Assembly (NCBI GenBank): GCA_037501455.1 | Contig: CM074858.1 | Coordinates: forward strand, 99,234,001 to 99,298,000 | Direction: 5' to 3' | From: Lantana camara | Taxonomy: Eukaryota; Streptophyta; Magnoliopsida; Lamiales; Verbenaceae | Length of the DNA: 64,000 bases | Shown: in pieces, positions 62,214 to 64,000 of the stretch | Layout: each line of letters starts with the position of its first letter | Position numbering within the stretch: the stretch's first letter is position 1 | Program-made: the position numbers and the translations under genes | Notes under the pieces: generated by a model | What the model was told of the DNA's origin: nothing | The model's input: the letters and a program-made list of their open reading frames with translations, nothing else | Database searches by the model: none

Positions 62214-64000
62214 TGTAGCACCCGGGACGATAGGCACCACATCCCCCGCACTGTGAGTTCGATCCACATATGAAATGGAATGATCCATACATGAACTAAA
62301 CTCACAGCGAACGGAAGATAATGAAAAAGACAGTCCTAGCTAGGCAGTGAGTGTAAGTGATGAGACTGGAACAAGACTCGAAAGGAAAGATAAGACACTA
62401 CTCTGACTCCCGCCTAGCACACCACCTGCAAAACTGAAAAGTGAGGTGCCAGTCTCCACAAGACTGAGCGAGGGGCATAATAATATATAAGCGCAGATAA
62501 CATGCAAGTCATAACCTCGGGTAAGGTTTTATAACAGAACAAAACAGGTTCAAGAATACTTAGAACTCGCCCGAGATTACAACTATCAGATTAGACACTT
62601 CAATCAATTTCAATCAATCAATCAGTGGCCCGGCGACTGAGGGCGAATCTCCAACCTTGCTCCGACATTGTACAATCACGATACTTTTAATTAATTCATT
62701 AAGTGATCATGCAATCAATTACAGTGCACGCGTAGCAGTTTCAATGACTCCTTCTTCCTCCAATGATGGTGGGTTTGCAAGGCCCCGATCTATCCACGGT
62801 AAACACGGTGTACGTCGGGAACATGACTCCCACGCACGGGACTCCTTCCTCCACCAAACCTCCTGGTGGATTCAGGGTTCATCCCCACGGTTGAGAGGAG
62901 TGTAAGAGTTACCCGTCAGCCAATGCTTTCTCGGTTGGCTCAAACACTAACTCTCTGGCCCACAGTGTACGATATAATATACTCGCCCAAAACACAATCA
63001 ATCAATACAATACAATTCAGTAGATCAGTTGAAAATCAATAGAGTTTAGAAAACTATAGATATATATATACCTTTTGGCCGAAAGTTCACGTAAGGGTTG
63101 TAATGGTTCTATGTATCTAGAAATTAAACCTCACCTGGAATACCAAGAGACAAGAACAAGAACACGAACACTACAGTTTCCTATTCAATCCCGAAGTCTC
63201 CACCGTGGAGAAGAACTGACAAGAAAGGAACCAATGTGTACTCGTGAGAGGAGACTCAATAATGATACCAATTACGACGCACGGCATTAATATGAAATGA
63301 CACGAAAGTCATGGAACGATACATAAGATAATAAACTAAGTCATGCTCATGCTCTTATATGCAATTAAGGGAAATTAAATCAATTAGCACTTACATTCAA
63401 TAAACGAATTCAATTACATGAAATTGTGCAAGTAAAACGATGAAATAATACTTAGACATGCAAAGGAAATCACGAAATAACAATACACGAAAAAAACACA
63501 TAAAAGCACTGGAACAGTGTCGGGAACGGCCTCGCTAGCTCTGGGAATGGCCGTGCTCAGCGGTCCCGCCCATGGGAACGGCCGTTCCGGTTCCACGCTT
63601 GAGCTGGGAACGGTCGTTCCCATCTCCCCGAACTCCTCCCCGCGGCTCTGTAAAGGATTGGCTGGTATGACCCCTGGGAATGGCCGTTCCCAACACCAGT
63701 ACAACACGGGAACGGCCGTTCCCACCTGGAACACCTGGTACGAAGCAGTAACAGCAACAATGGCGGAAAAGGCACACTTCACACACAATCACAACCCCAA
63801 ACCACTCCAAAACACACGAAATTAATACCACGAACCAAATAAAATACGTAGATCACATATATGCACATTAGAACTCGTAAAACGGCCTTGATCACACAAA
63901 ACTCCCAACCCGGTTACTATTTATCATCTTCCCAAATCATCACATAGGCATAAATCCGAGGCACGAAAGCTATAATAAATTAAAGCACGTAACGAATAGA
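62214..64000 (-). repeat. L3-type LTR in minus orientation, runs off the window
   Basis: The reverse complement aligns with the L3 LTR. The end GGGTGCTACA lies at 62214, and the CGCCTAGC block, the TTACCCGAGGTTATAAC-type block (near 62510) and the 'ccgttc ccc' palindrome array (63521-63723) follow in order. Many differences from 43093-49830 show it is a separate insertion. Whether it is a solo LTR or the 3' LTR of a full element depends on sequence beyond 64000. Confidence 0.85.
63521..63723. repeat. Palindrome array in the minus L3-type LTR
   Basis: Six units near 63521, 63543, 63574, 63606, 63676 and 63708. The last, GGGAACGGCCGTTCCC, is a perfect 16-bp palindrome; 63606 and 63676 differ by one base each. 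Confidence 0.93.

Overview
The window is nuclear DNA from a flowering plant (probably a eudicot; the species cannot be named). It holds a deep stack of nested LTR retrotransposons, a nuclear copy of plastid DNA, and an AT-rich tail with smaller DNA transposons. No complete host gene is visible. Every long reading frame is a retroelement gag, protease, ATHILA-type ORF or pol remnant, or a chance frame inside an LTR, and nearly all carry stops or frameshifts.

Layout from outside in. (1) A long-LTR, apparently non-coding element (called L2 here) spans 1-57065. Its 5' LTR starts before the window and is split into 1-1793, 43040-43092 and 49836-50300; the internal region is 50301-53830 and the 3' LTR 53831-57065. 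(2) A Ty1/copia element (1794-43034, target duplication ATGTA) sits in the L2 5' LTR. (3) An Athila-like Ty3 element (10490-41812, target duplication ATCGG/ATCAG) sits in the copia 3' LTR. It has the form LTR-internal-LTR-internal-LTR. (4) A Tekay/Del-like chromovirus (18112-31981, target duplication CCGAT) sits in the first Athila internal region and is also an LTR-internal-LTR-internal-LTR chain. (5) A second non-coding long-LTR element (L3, 43093-49830, target duplication TTTCC) sits in the L2 5' LTR beside the copia element. (6) The second Athila copy carries a 142-bp LTR-like micro-element (33107-33248, target duplication TTCTT) in gag and a 1.3-kb plastid insert (37713-39020) made of 16S rRNA, psbZ and psbI pieces that are not neighbours in plastid genomes.

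Right of L2, 57066-62213 is AT-rich. It holds a possible 3' exon fragment, a large inverted repeat and a probable 1.9-kb non-autonomous Helitron on the minus strand. From 62214 to the window edge lies an L3-type LTR on the minus strand.

The most striking pattern is that each LTR family carries its own array of short palindromes or hairpins. Athila has arms around AACG-CC/GG-CGTT, L3 has GGGAACGGCCGTTCCC, Tekay has AAATCCAC(C)-GG-GGTGGATTT-like units, L2 has GGTCGYG-CC-CRCGACC, and copia has AT-rich 35-bp hairpin units. In Athila the same array lies upstream of a TATA box both in the LTR and in front of the internal ORF, which also has a conserved 5' UTR intron. This points to a cis-regulatory role, which is an inference.
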